DNA of 64,000 nucleotides from NCBI GenBank assembly GCA_023101885.1, contig JALPQD010000408.1:1293019-1357018 (forward strand), read 5' to 3'. Position numbers and translations under genes: made by a program. This stretch comes from Typhlomys cinereus. Its lineage: Eukaryota > Chordata > Mammalia > Rodentia > Platacanthomyidae. Position 1 is the first letter of the stretch, and each line of letters starts with the position of its first letter. The notes beneath the pieces are model-generated. The model ran no database searches and was not told the origin of the DNA. It saw only the letters and a list, made by a program, of their open reading frames with translations. This document shows, one piece after another, positions 54,951-64,000 of this stretch.

Positions 54951-57101
54951 TACCAGCTTTCCTTTCACTTTTAATTTCAAGACAGCATCTCACCAAGTGG
55001 CCCAGACTGGGCCTTGAGCTTGCTCAGCAGTCCAAGGAAGTCTAACGCTTGTGAACTTCTTGCTTCAGCCTTTGTATGGTTGAGATAACGGTTGGTGCCA
55101 CAGAGTCCCGTACAATGACTTTTATCTGCCATGTGTGATTTTTTTCAGAACTTGTAAGTCTGTGGAATTTTTCAATATCTAATTTCATATTTTGAGTAGC
55201 TCGCTTTGCCATTCAGCACACTCAGAAGAACATTTGATACCGTACGTGAAAACTGAGGGCAATTTGCTTAACCTTTCTAGAACTGACTTTTTTATGCTGG
55301 TAAATGGTGAATAAATCTTCTTTTGAAGTGTGGTGACAAGTATTCAGTGGCATTGCATATGTGAAAATTCCTCTGCAAGGTCTTCAGAAGTGTTGGACAT
55401 GCTTCTTATTATTACTAGATGCGAGAGCTGGTAGAGTTTTTTATGTGTGTCTTCCGTTGAAAACAACATTTCCAGAAATGCTCACAAGGAAACAGGCTCT
55501 CCTTCTTCTGCTTGTTCCTTGACTGCAGTGATAAGCCTTTGTTTACCACATCAGATTTAGTTGCCAATGGTGAGGATTTTAATACCACAAAGGATTAAGA
55601 CTTCAGGTAAAGTGACAAGGAGCAAAGATCAATTTAAAGTTACTGTTGGATGTTTTGTTTTGGTTGTTTTTTTTTTTTCTGTTTGTTAATGACCTTGTTC
55701 CTTGGTCCAGCCATTAAATTATCAGACTTAAAAGCAAGCCCCAGCAAGTCCCAGCAAAGAGTGTAAGATCTGAGCATGAAGTGCCTCTAGAATACACCAT
55801 AGCGAATGCTGAGTAAAACCTTTAGTAGTTCAGTTAGGGAGCTATGAGATGGTCACAGGCGGTAGTGACCAGTCACCATTTATTCCTCCATTCATATCCA
55901 TCCTGAAGGCCACAGGACTCTTGGCCCCTTTACAGCATTATCTAAGTCATGTGTGCCATGGAGAATAACTAACCAAGTTGCTCTTGGTTTGTCCATGAAC
56001 TTGATTTGACAGGAAGTCTGAGCTTGTGATGATCTGAGGCCTCAGAATCTAGAATTTTGGACAAAAGTCTGGCCCTGCCAAGGTAGTTCCCTGAATGCTC
56101 TCTGGTGTGATAAGGCAGCTGGACTAGACGGATCCCATCATCTTCGGACTGAGTTCTGTGGCTGCTACAGTTGCCTTTCAGAACTCACCAGAACTGGTTT
56201 GTTTGGAACTTGGCTAGGTTAAGTGCTCTGCTTATTAACCTTGGAAGCCTTGATTCCAACTTTAGAATAAAAACAGTGCTTGAGAACATTGTGCAAAGGA
56301 ACATTGAGGCTGAGAGAGAAGAAAACAGATCACTTCCCTACAGGCAGCCCATTCGCACTCGGCGATGCATGTGAATGTGTGTTTAGGTGATGGAACGCCA
56401 CGAGATTCAGGGCCATGTGTTTTGACAGAGCGACTTAATATGTGACAAGAATGGATGACAAAAGAACCCAAGCTGCTGTCCAGGCTCCACTACCTCCCTG
56501 GGGGACTTGGCACGGGACAAGGCAAACAGAGTCTTTATCTTTAAGAAACCAACTTAGGTAAGGCAATGATTCTGAAAGTGAAGACAGACAGACAGACAGG
56601 CATGCACGCGTGCGTACACACACACAGGAGGTGGGGGAGGGAGAATCCAGAAATTATAGTAAAACTCATGTAGTACTTTACCGAGCTCTTTCACATGAAG
56701 TTCATATGCATTTGCACTGGGGTGAACATTCTTCTGGTTTTTACTTCACCACTTGAGTTACTTTTTTACTGTCTTCCTTGTGGGACCCAGACATTCTGGA
56801 GCAATGACAGCCCGGCTGCGGTAGCCCTATGGATTTTTATCCACAGAAAACATGAATGAGAATAATAGCCTTCTGTTCACACTGCTAAGCTGTGAAGCAA
56901 TGTGCTGTGCAGCAGTCGATGCAGAATACAGTGTACGGAGGCTTCTCCGGGGGGCTGCGTAGGTCCTTCCTCCTGCAGAAGATGAGCTGTCTGGCCCAGA
57001 CTAATAAGAGGAACTCTCCAAGCACTGCTGGTGCTCATCTGACCCGGCAGGGAGTGTTTATGTTCTGAACTACTTCCATTTCTAGCAAGGTTGTTACTGA
57101 G
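54951..57101. other. No gene; possible MIR at 55245-55405
   Basis: TTTGCTTAACCTTTCTAGAACTGAC...GGTAAATGGTGAATAAATC resembles a sense MIR. 55.4-57.1 kb is unique-looking DNA with no supported exon. Confidence 0.35.
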
Positions 57102-57251
57102 TGTTATGGCTTGAATCTAAAGTGCTTCTCTAACAGGCTCATATTCTGAATGCTTGGCCCCCAGCTTGTGGTGCCATTTGGAAGGCTGTGGAACCTTTAG
57201 AAGATGCAACTGGATTTTGGTCGAAGTAGGTCATCATTAGAGATAGGGTTT

Positions 57252-57252
57252 T

Positions 57253-57288
<36 letters not shown>

Positions 57289-57548
57289 TGTCTGTCTGTC
57301 TGTCTGTCTGTCTTTGTGTATCAGAAGGCACTGTGTGTACTTGTCTGTGGAGGCCCAAGAGTGACTCTGGCGATCATCCTGGATTGCTCTACCACATTTT
57401 AGCTTTGCTCTGAGGTTTCGAGGGCTAGAAGTACAGGCCACTGCCATTTCTGTCTGGTGTTTTTATGTTATGTGGGATCTGGGATCCAAACTCAGGTTCT
57501 TCTGCTTTCAAGGCAAATGCTTAATCCCTGAGCCATCTCTCCGGCCTC
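57252..57548 (-). mobile_element. B2-like SINE (main family)
   Basis: (TG)n followed by (TCTG)6 in the tail, standard body and head ending TCTCCGGCC. It lies inside the outer LTR. Confidence 0.87.
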
Positions 57549-57686
57549 AGGCTTTAAAAGTTATATTCACCCATGGTTCAAGTCTGCTCCTCTGCTTCCT
57601 AATCAGCTACCATGTGAACAAGCTGCTGCCACGTGCGCTCACTGACATGGGCTGAGCTGCTCTGTCATGCCCTTCCTGTGGATGGC

Positions 57687-58050
57687 CCACGGCTTGAGTG
57701 TGAGTTGCCCCCGCAGGCTCATGTGTTTGAATCCTTACCTAACGTCAATGTTTAGGAATGTTTTGGCACTTTTAAGAGACCGAGCCTTGCTGAAGGAAGT
57801 CACAGGGATTGGATTTTGAAGTCTGGTAGCTGGGCCCTACTTCCTCTTATTCTCTTGCTTTCTTTGCCTTCATGATGGCTGAGGTGAACCATTATCCTGC
57901 TTCAGCCTCCAACCATGCCTTCTGCTAGGCAATTCCTGCCATAATGGACTATGTCCCCTCTGAAATGATTAAGGCAACTAAGTATCCGTTTCCCATTCTG
58001 CCCGAGTCTCAGTACTGTCTCACAGGAAAAGAAGGATAACTGCAGCAGAC
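57687..58050 (+). mobile_element. Inner ORR1/MT-like LTR
   Basis: ACGGCTTGAGTGTGAGTTGCCCC start, GAATGTTTTGGCACTTTTAAG, ATGGACTATGTCCCCTCTG and the end GTCTCACAGGAAAAGAAGGATAACTGCAGCA match the landmarks of the LTRs at 5020, 29138 and 33133. Confidence 0.65.
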
Positions 58051-58142
58051 CGCAACCTTCTGAAATCATGAGCTAAAATAAGCCTTTCCCTTCCTGTTTC
58101 TGTTGGTAATTGATCATAGTGACATGGAAGTAACTAATGCAC

Positions 58143-58640
58143 ATCGCTCATGAAGCATCTGAGATACCATGCTTCATACATCCATAAATGCCAGATGAGT
58201 TGATCCGGAGCAATTCTAAGCCAGGGATGCTGCGTACGGCACATTCCAAGGACTTTTCCACTTCAAATATTGGCAGCCAGTTATTCAGAGGCCATTTACC
58301 CTATTTAAAAAGAGATCAAATTAGATCGCTTGTTTTCTTCTCTCCTGGGATCTCCCTCATAAAGGAGAGAGATGTGGCTTATAGACGGGCTGCCTTCATC
58401 CTTCCTGCCTCATTCACTCTGCAATCAGTATTTTCTTCCCTGTTAAAGGCAAGATGGCTGTAATGAGTTTCTGTGCCACAATCCATTGTCAATAGTTTAA
58501 CCAGGAAAGAGAATATCTCTTTTGCTCACTCTTTCAGAAAAAAAAAGTCAGAGCATAACTTGAACTGACTGTCGGTCCATTGTTAGAACTACTGACAAAT
58601 TGATTCACTTAAACTTCATGGATCAAGAAAAATCAGAATT
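58143..58640. other. No gene recognised
   Basis: Unique-looking sequence. Confidence 0.4.
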
Positions 58641-58865
58641 GCTTTCTATATTCCTTTTTTAAATTCTTTTAAGGTTTCAGGCACAAATACAGTGAATTTA
58701 TGATATTGTCACACCTTAATTTCCAATCCTATGCCCCCACCCCTTTTCCCATCACAACTCTTCTTTTTCCCTGTCACACTCCTTCTGATTTTCATGTCTG
58801 GGGAATTATAATTTTATAAGAAGAGGGAATATATAACTTCAAAGGTAAATTAACAACACACATTT
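58641..58865 (-). mobile_element. Possible L1 fragment, antisense
   Basis: A C-rich pyrimidine stretch (ATGCCCCCACCCCTTTTCCC) within AT-rich sequence resembles an antisense L1 3' UTR. Weak. Confidence 0.3.
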
Positions 58866-58867
58866 TC

Positions 58868-59140
58868 TTTTTAACTTTATTTATTTTGTGTGTGAGAGAC
58901 AACGAGCGAGAGAGCACTGTATGTCCCTGCGGAGGACCAAGGGTGACTTCGGGAACCCTCCTGGATTGCTTCTACCTCTTTTTGCTTTGCTGTGGGATTT
59001 CCTAGGCTCTGCCTACCAGGGCCGGAAGTGCGGGCTGCCACCTTTTCTGTTAGGCGTTTTTTACATGAGACTTGGGATCCAAACTCAGGACTTTCTACTT
59101 GGGAGACAGAGTCTTACTCTCTGAGTCATCTTTCCAGCCC
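58868..59140 (-). mobile_element. B2-like SINE (main family)
   Basis: TTTATTTATTTTGTGTG tail with GAGA, several intact CpGs in the body and head ending TTTCCAGCCC. Confidence 0.87.
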
Positions 59141-59666
59141 CTCCCCCACCATACTTTCTTAAGTGGTATCTTTTCAGCCTGTTTTCTATTTTGTTGCTAA
59201 AAAGATGTTTCTAAAATGCAAGTCAAGACATTCTGCATGCTGCCATGTGAATGACAGAGACTATACCTCCTTCACTATAACAGTGACTAACAGCCTCTAT
59301 GACAACTTTGTGTGTCTCAGCAGCTTACCCCAGTAGAAGTTAACTCCTGCTCTGTGACTTTCCAGTTTTCTTTCTCTGCTTTATGTAGTCCAGGAATATG
59401 ACCCTTGTCAATCAAGACAATCTAGGCAGCTGTCTCAGAGATTCCAGATTGCATCGAGTTACGACTAAGATTATCCACTGCACTCACTATGGTCGCCAAA
59501 GAAGAGGCAGTTCTGGAGCCGAATAGAAGACATTTCCAAGTAGTCTTTTTATTGCTTGAGAAGAATCACTCTCTCTAAGCCTCCCCCAGGGCCTGTGAAA
59601 TTTTGGCAATCCAGATTTCTGGCTTTGACTTGTATGAGAAAGTATCACACAGAGAAATGATTCTTA
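59141..59666. other. No gene recognised
   Basis: Unique-looking sequence. Confidence 0.4.
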
Positions 59667-59927
59667 ACGTATGCGCCTGTGTGTATCTCTGTGTGTGTAG
59701 TGTATATGTGTGAGAGTGCGTGTGAGTGCATGCATGTGTACTCACGTGTGCACATACTTGGTAAGGTCAGAGGTGGACATCGGGTAATGCACCTCACACT
59801 TTTCCACTTTAATTTTGAGACAGGTCTCTCGCCTGCTTTTTTCTTTCTTTCTTTCTTTCTTTTTTTTAACACTGGTCCTCAGGTTACATGGCAAGCACTT
59901 CACTGACTGAGTCAGCTACCCTGCCCT
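59667..59927 (-). mobile_element. B3-like SINE
   Basis: TG/CATG tail, TAAGGTCAGAGGTGGACATCGGG, a (TTTC)n insert at 59842-59860 and head GCACTTCACTGACTGAGTCAGC. Confidence 0.6.
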
Positions 59928-60430
59928 CTTGGTTCTTTTTAAAAACTGAAGTGCTTGAGAATTTAAGATATGAAATATAAATGTATAAAATATAAACTCA
60001 AATAGCTGCAGCTTTTCTCAAATGTGAGGAAATGTCTCATTGGATAGCCACTGCCTGGAAGCTGTCTTTGCAGGACCTGAGAACAGACGCTCATCCCCAG
60101 AGCAGCAAGCAGGTGGTCTCTGGGAAGGATTCCTTGGCTCGTTCTCCCTGCCCTGCTGGGCTCAGAGCATCACATCCTGTTCTGCCAGTCAGTGCGTCCG
60201 TCTAGCTGGCTGGTCGTGGAAGGCAGGTACCCAGTCTTTGGTATCAGCCCAGGGCTGGCACTTAAGAAGTGCACAGGTAGAGTTGGCTGGACAGATGCTG
60301 GAACCTCTGGGTCTTCTGTGACTCTCAGGTGTCCTTTCTAAGCAGTTTTTCCTTCTTTCAGGTTCAGCTCTGAGTCCCAAGTCAGTGGCGGACCAGGAAC
60401 AAGTCCAAGTCTGTGAAACCACCACCACCA
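59928..60430. other. No gene recognised
   Basis: Unique-looking sequence, overlapping ORFs without domains. Confidence 0.4.
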
Positions 60431-60431
60431 A

Positions 60432-60535
60432 AAATCTAGGAGGCCGGATGTGGTGGCACACACCTAGATTCTGAGGCAGGAGAGTCACGAGTTCCAGACC
60501 AGCATGGGTTACATAACAAAAGACCCTGTCTTAAA
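60432..60535 (+). mobile_element. B1-like SINE, internally deleted
   Basis: GGCCGGATGTGGTGGCACACACC, GAGGCAGGAGAGTCACGAGTTCCAGACCAGC and GACCCTGTCTTAAA are B1 landmarks. It is shorter than a full B1 between the first and second landmark. Confidence 0.75.
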
Positions 60536-60638
60536 TAGACCAACCAGCCCAACGTGCACACCCCACAGGACAGCTGTGAGTCTTAAATAGACCAACCAGC
60601 CCAACGTGCACACCCCACAGGACAGCTGTGAGTCTTAA
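60529..60638. repeat. 52-bp perfect tandem duplication
   Basis: The unit starting TCTTAAATAGACCAACCAGC at 60529 repeats exactly at 60581 and begins again at 60633 (TCTTAA). It starts within the 3' end of the B1. Confidence 0.97.
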
Positions 60639-60727
60639 GTGATCAAAGAGTGGGAACCACATTGCTGAAGGTCAAGCCTATAAGTCGTTCTCCCAGGCTG
60701 GTTAGTCCTTCCAGAGCATCCCTGGTG

Positions 60728-60827
60728 GTGTGCGTGCGTGTGTGCGTGCGTGTGTGCGTGCGTGTGTGCGTGCGTGTGTGCGTGCGTGTGTGCGTGCGTG
60801 TGTGCGTGCGTGTGTGCGTGCGTGTGT
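60728..60827. repeat. 12-bp CpG-containing minisatellite
   Basis: About eight uninterrupted copies of GTGCGTGCGTGT. Every unit holds two CpGs in an alternating purine-pyrimidine array. All reading frames stay open through it (Val-Arg-Ala-Cys), which is a composition effect and not a gene. Confidence 0.97.
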
Positions 60828-61078
60828 AACAGTCTCAGTGAACAGGATCAACGGACAAAACATCAACTCTTTTCAGATGGACTCATTTCTCTTCTGCCAG
60901 AGCCAGTCGTTCCAGACGGGGCGTTTGTACCCCAAAGCGAAGATGGGACAACTCCATGCTAATTTAACAATCTCACTCTGTTTCTTCAGGTCGTTTAGCC
61001 ACTACAAAGCTTTCTATGTGCTCACAAGGGGTTGTCGGAATAGAAACATGAAGTTATGCTTTTGAAAAAGATTCAGAA

Positions 61079-61269
61079 AATATTTTATTTATGAGAGAGA
61101 GAAAGAGAGAGGAGGAGGAGAGGAGGGAAAGAGGGGAGGAGGGTGATGGTCAGTCAGAGGGCAACTTCCAGAAGTCAGTTCTTTCCCCATCATGTGGGTT
61201 TCCAGGTGTCGAACTCAGTTCATCTCATTTGCAGGCAGGTGACTTATCCACTAAGCTGTCTGTCCGGCC
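61079..61269 (-). mobile_element. B3-like SINE
   Basis: TATTTTATTTATGAGAGAGAG tail with GGA repeats, CCCCATCATGTGGGTTTCC and head CTTATCCACTAAGCTGTCTGTCCGGCCC. Confidence 0.65.
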
Positions 61270-61384
61270 CGTGAAGTTTAAGTACTGTACTGTATATGTT
61301 ACTACTATACAGAGTAGGATATTATCCTATGGATACATGATACTCCTGAAGACGCATGGAGTCTGGCAGCACAACCTTCATAAT

Positions 61385-61575
61385 AGTCTCTATTTATTGA
61401 GGATTATCGAGTGCTAGACAACAGGTCAACCATGGCATACAGTCTCTCTCTCGTGACATCACACACTCCCATTGTACAGATCAGGACACTGAGGCTCAAG
61501 AACTTCAGGAATGTCGCAATAGGCGGCAATGCCAGCAGGTGGCAGACTTGGGACTTGAAGGCAGGCAGACGGCTC
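61385..61575 (-). mobile_element. MIR remnant, antisense
   Basis: CCCATTGTACAGATCAGGACACTGAGGCTCAAGAAC and GCAGACTTGGGACTTGAAGGCAGGC are the reversed MIR core. Confidence 0.75.
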
Positions 61576-63410
61576 ACTTGTACCTCTTTACTGTGATGGT
61601 TGCTGGGGAGGGAAGTAGAATTTGGGAGATTCAGGAATGAACAAGAAATGTGAATCTGAGCACAGAGTGTCCTTAGAAGACCGTAAAGGACCTTGAAGTT
61701 CCATTTGCTGTCCTGCTTAGCGTGTGCTTGTTATCTGAATTTTTTTTAGGACCTCTGCCCATCTGGTAGGCTGCCCTTTGAGACCCTGCTTTCCATTGGT
61801 GCGGACATTCCTTCCCTCCTGTTCTTCTAACTCGTCCCAAGTGTTTCGCATCCTCTGGCAGCCCCAGCCTGGTGTCTCGGGTACAAGGGCGCCTGCGCTC
61901 TGGGTGCTCCCACACATGTAGGCCGTGCTTTGTGTGGGTGCGCCAGTTGCCTCATCCCTCTTTCAGAAAACACCTGTCTTTGGCTCTTTGAGATCTGTCT
62001 AGTGCCCCCAAATGTGCGGGTGGGAGGCATGTGTGGGGTCGATGTCTTCTGAGAGAACCGGTGGCCACTGAGTCCGCGGGGAATTCTTTCTCCATCCTCC
62101 ATGGGCTTGACTGTCCACGAGGGCTGTGTGCTACCTGGGGTCAGTGAGCATTAAGTAACTGCATTTTGAACGGGCCTGAAGAGGCATCTCACCGGTACAT
62201 GGTGGTGACAGGCTGCTCAATAACAGGCCTCCCTAAGTTGATTCTCCTTCCCCTTCTGCTTCCTTCCTGTCTCTCTTCCTATTTGTTAGGGAGTATAATG
62301 TCTAACCAAGTTAAAACGCCTGAACCTTCTGCTTCAGATGCTCCTTTCTGAGGAATCCAGGCAAAGACCACTGTGCGGGGAAGGAAGAAGAGGGGCTGAA
62401 TAATGCCAGTCACTTGTGGTTTTCTGACAGCCTGCACCTGGCATCAAAAGTCATTTTTGCATATTTGAGTTACCATCCGAGTGAGGTGAAGTGGAAAGCG
62501 TGGGAGGTGCCCTGGAATGGCAGGTCTCTCTTACTACAAATAGTTTTCTCTGCCATTTCCATGGACCTGTTTTCTTCTCCCCCCTTACAGTTTCCCCTTC
62601 TGAGACTTTCCCTCCGTTACACCATCACGCAAGTCTAAGGTGTTTATGTGTTAAAGGTTAGCCCGACCTACTCAACCCACTCAGTGTCTTTTGAAACACT
62701 TTCTGCTTCTTGAGAGAACGGTAGGTGACATTTGTCTCAATGCTTATCTGACTGACACCTGAGTGGAATCTCGTTGTCCTGGGCTGAACCCATGAGCGCC
62801 ATGCATAGGAAGCAAAATTCCCAGCATAGGAGGAAGACAGGAGAAAGCTACAATGTCCCTGACAGTCCTGAAAACCAGGGGAAAGAAACAGAGAACCCCT
62901 GGCCCGAGAGCGGAGGTCACAGATTTTTCTTGCCCCCTTGGGCTGAAGAGAAGGTGTCTGAGTATTGAGCCCTGTTGGTCCTTGGGGACATCGGGTCCTT
63001 TGTCCATGTCAGGAGACTGTACTTTTCCCACAGCGTGTGCCTGTTGCTATGGCTGCCACGTGGATTCTTCTAACAGGCCCTCGCTGGAAGTGGGGCTAGC
63101 CAGACTTTCCCCCAGAAGTGCAAAGTCAGTTGCACACAGAACCTACCTGTCAATCAAACACAGCTAAAAGCCATTCACATGCTTATCCACATGGCAACTG
63201 TGAGAGATGGAGATGAGCATAACACCGCACACAAATGCCTTGCCTGACGGAAGGGATTCTGGCCTTTTTCTGCCGGCTCAGCAGGAAACAGCCTGACCAG
63301 AGCCTTCTCCCATAGTTATTTACAGCTGCCATTTGCTGCTGCTATTGGTTACACGTTGAGACATGTCACCCAGGCTTTGATTCCCCCACTGGTCCCATGG
63401 CTCTTTCCTT
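61576..63410. other. No gene recognised
   Basis: Mostly unique-looking DNA with a mild CpG rise near 61.87-62.09 kb. ORFs on both strands have no recognisable domain. Confidence 0.4.
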
Positions 63411-63413
63411 CTT

Positions 63414-63474
<61 letters not shown>

Positions 63475-63706
63475 TACAGGGCACTGTGTATGGCTGTGGA
63501 AATCCAAGGGTGACTTGAGGCTTCATCCTGAATTACTCTACTTCCTTTTGGCTTTGCTCTGGGATTTCCCAGGCTCTGCCTTCCAGGGCCGGAAGTGCAG
63601 GCCACTGCTATTTCCACCCTGTGATTTTTACATGGGATCTGGAATTCAAATTGAGGTCCTTCTGCTTGGGAGGCGAAGGCTGTACCCCTGAGCCATCTCT
63701 TCAGCC
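63411..63706 (-). mobile_element. B2-like SINE (main family)
   Basis: One of the longest TG tails in the window (63416-63468), near-consensus body and head ending TCTTCAGCC. Confidence 0.88.
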
Positions 63707-64000
63707 GTAGACTCTTTCATGTTGTATAGATACTGGCGCACTTTTCTATCATTGTACTGAGCACGGGTCCTCACCCGATCTTCCTTGGGCTTTCTGCTGA
63801 GCTCACTGTGACGTGTGTGTTATATTGTCATACTACCTGCCATATGCAAACATGAAAGTTGGCTATGGTATGGAAATGTCACACAGAGGCCCATCTGTTC
63901 AAGGCTCCGTCCCATCGCTGGTGGGAGGGAATGAAACTAGCAGGGGGTCCAATGGAAGGAAGTTAGGTCGCCGGGGGCTTGTTCTTGGAGATCTTTGGGC
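63707..64000. other. No gene recognised
   Basis: Unique-looking sequence to the window edge. Confidence 0.4.

Larger units (their letters stand above)
57102..58142 (+). mobile_element. ERVL-MaLR LTR carrying a nested SINE and LTR
   Basis: The outer LTR starts TGTTATGGCTTGAATCTAAAG, is cut by a SINE (57252-57548) and by another LTR (about 57687-58050). It resumes with TCATGAGCTAAAATAAGCCTTTCCC and ends GAAGTAACTAATGCACA. Confidence 0.65.

Noticed and set aside
60730..61065. 111-codon ORF starting with Arg-Ala-Cys-Val repeats
   Set aside because: It is the translation of the 12-bp minisatellite, open in all frames because of its composition.
1..64000. CRISPR-like evenly spaced repeats
   Set aside because: The recurrent motifs are dispersed SINEs with target duplications in eukaryotic DNA, not a spacer array.

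Overview
The window is nuclear DNA from a rodent. The evidence is the dense mix of rodent-type retroposons: B1, B4/ID-like, B2/B3-like tRNA-derived SINEs, ORR1/MT-like ERVL-MaLR LTRs, L1 3' ends with G-rich tracts, and relics of MIR and L2. The commonest SINE is a long B2-like element of about 250-310 bp. It starts GGGCTGGAGAGATGGCTCAG and ends in a (CA)n tract with AATAAA. It does not look like standard mouse or rat B2, so I suspect a non-murine lineage (for example a dipodoid or spalacid), but cannot prove it.

No multi-exon protein-coding gene is supported. Almost all ORFs are chance ORFs, TG/CA microsatellite translations or repeat readings. Two gene-like items stand out. One is a complete tRNA-Glu (anticodon TTC) at 14016-14087, beside a CpG-rich patch. 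The other is an intronless, intact 65-codon copy of MRPL33 on the minus strand (33915-34112). It sits in a classic L1-mediated retrocopy with a 14-bp target-site duplication.

Layout: 0-9.5 kb holds a decayed antisense ERV pol fragment, SINEs and two good solo LTRs. 9.5-14 kb has L1 3' ends, a polypurine tract and the tRNA locus. 15-20.5 kb is an ERVL fossil (RNase H-like region, integrase, dUTPase), then an LTR split by two SINEs. 20.5-33 kb is mostly unassigned single-copy-looking DNA with scattered SINEs and MIRs. 33-34.2 kb is the LTR and MRPL33 retrocopy. 34-44 kb has SINEs, B1 and an L2 relic. 44-47 kb is a decayed L1 3' region interrupted by an antisense LTR. 43.9-54.4 kb holds three copies of one LTR family. 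57-58.1 kb is an LTR nested in an LTR with a SINE. 60-61 kb has a 52-bp tandem duplication and a 12-bp CpG-containing minisatellite.

The main B2-like SINE is almost always on the minus strand here (about 23 copies against 2), while nearly all ERVL-type LTRs are on the plus strand. Repeat boundaries are read by eye and are good to about 10-20 bp unless a target-site duplication is given.
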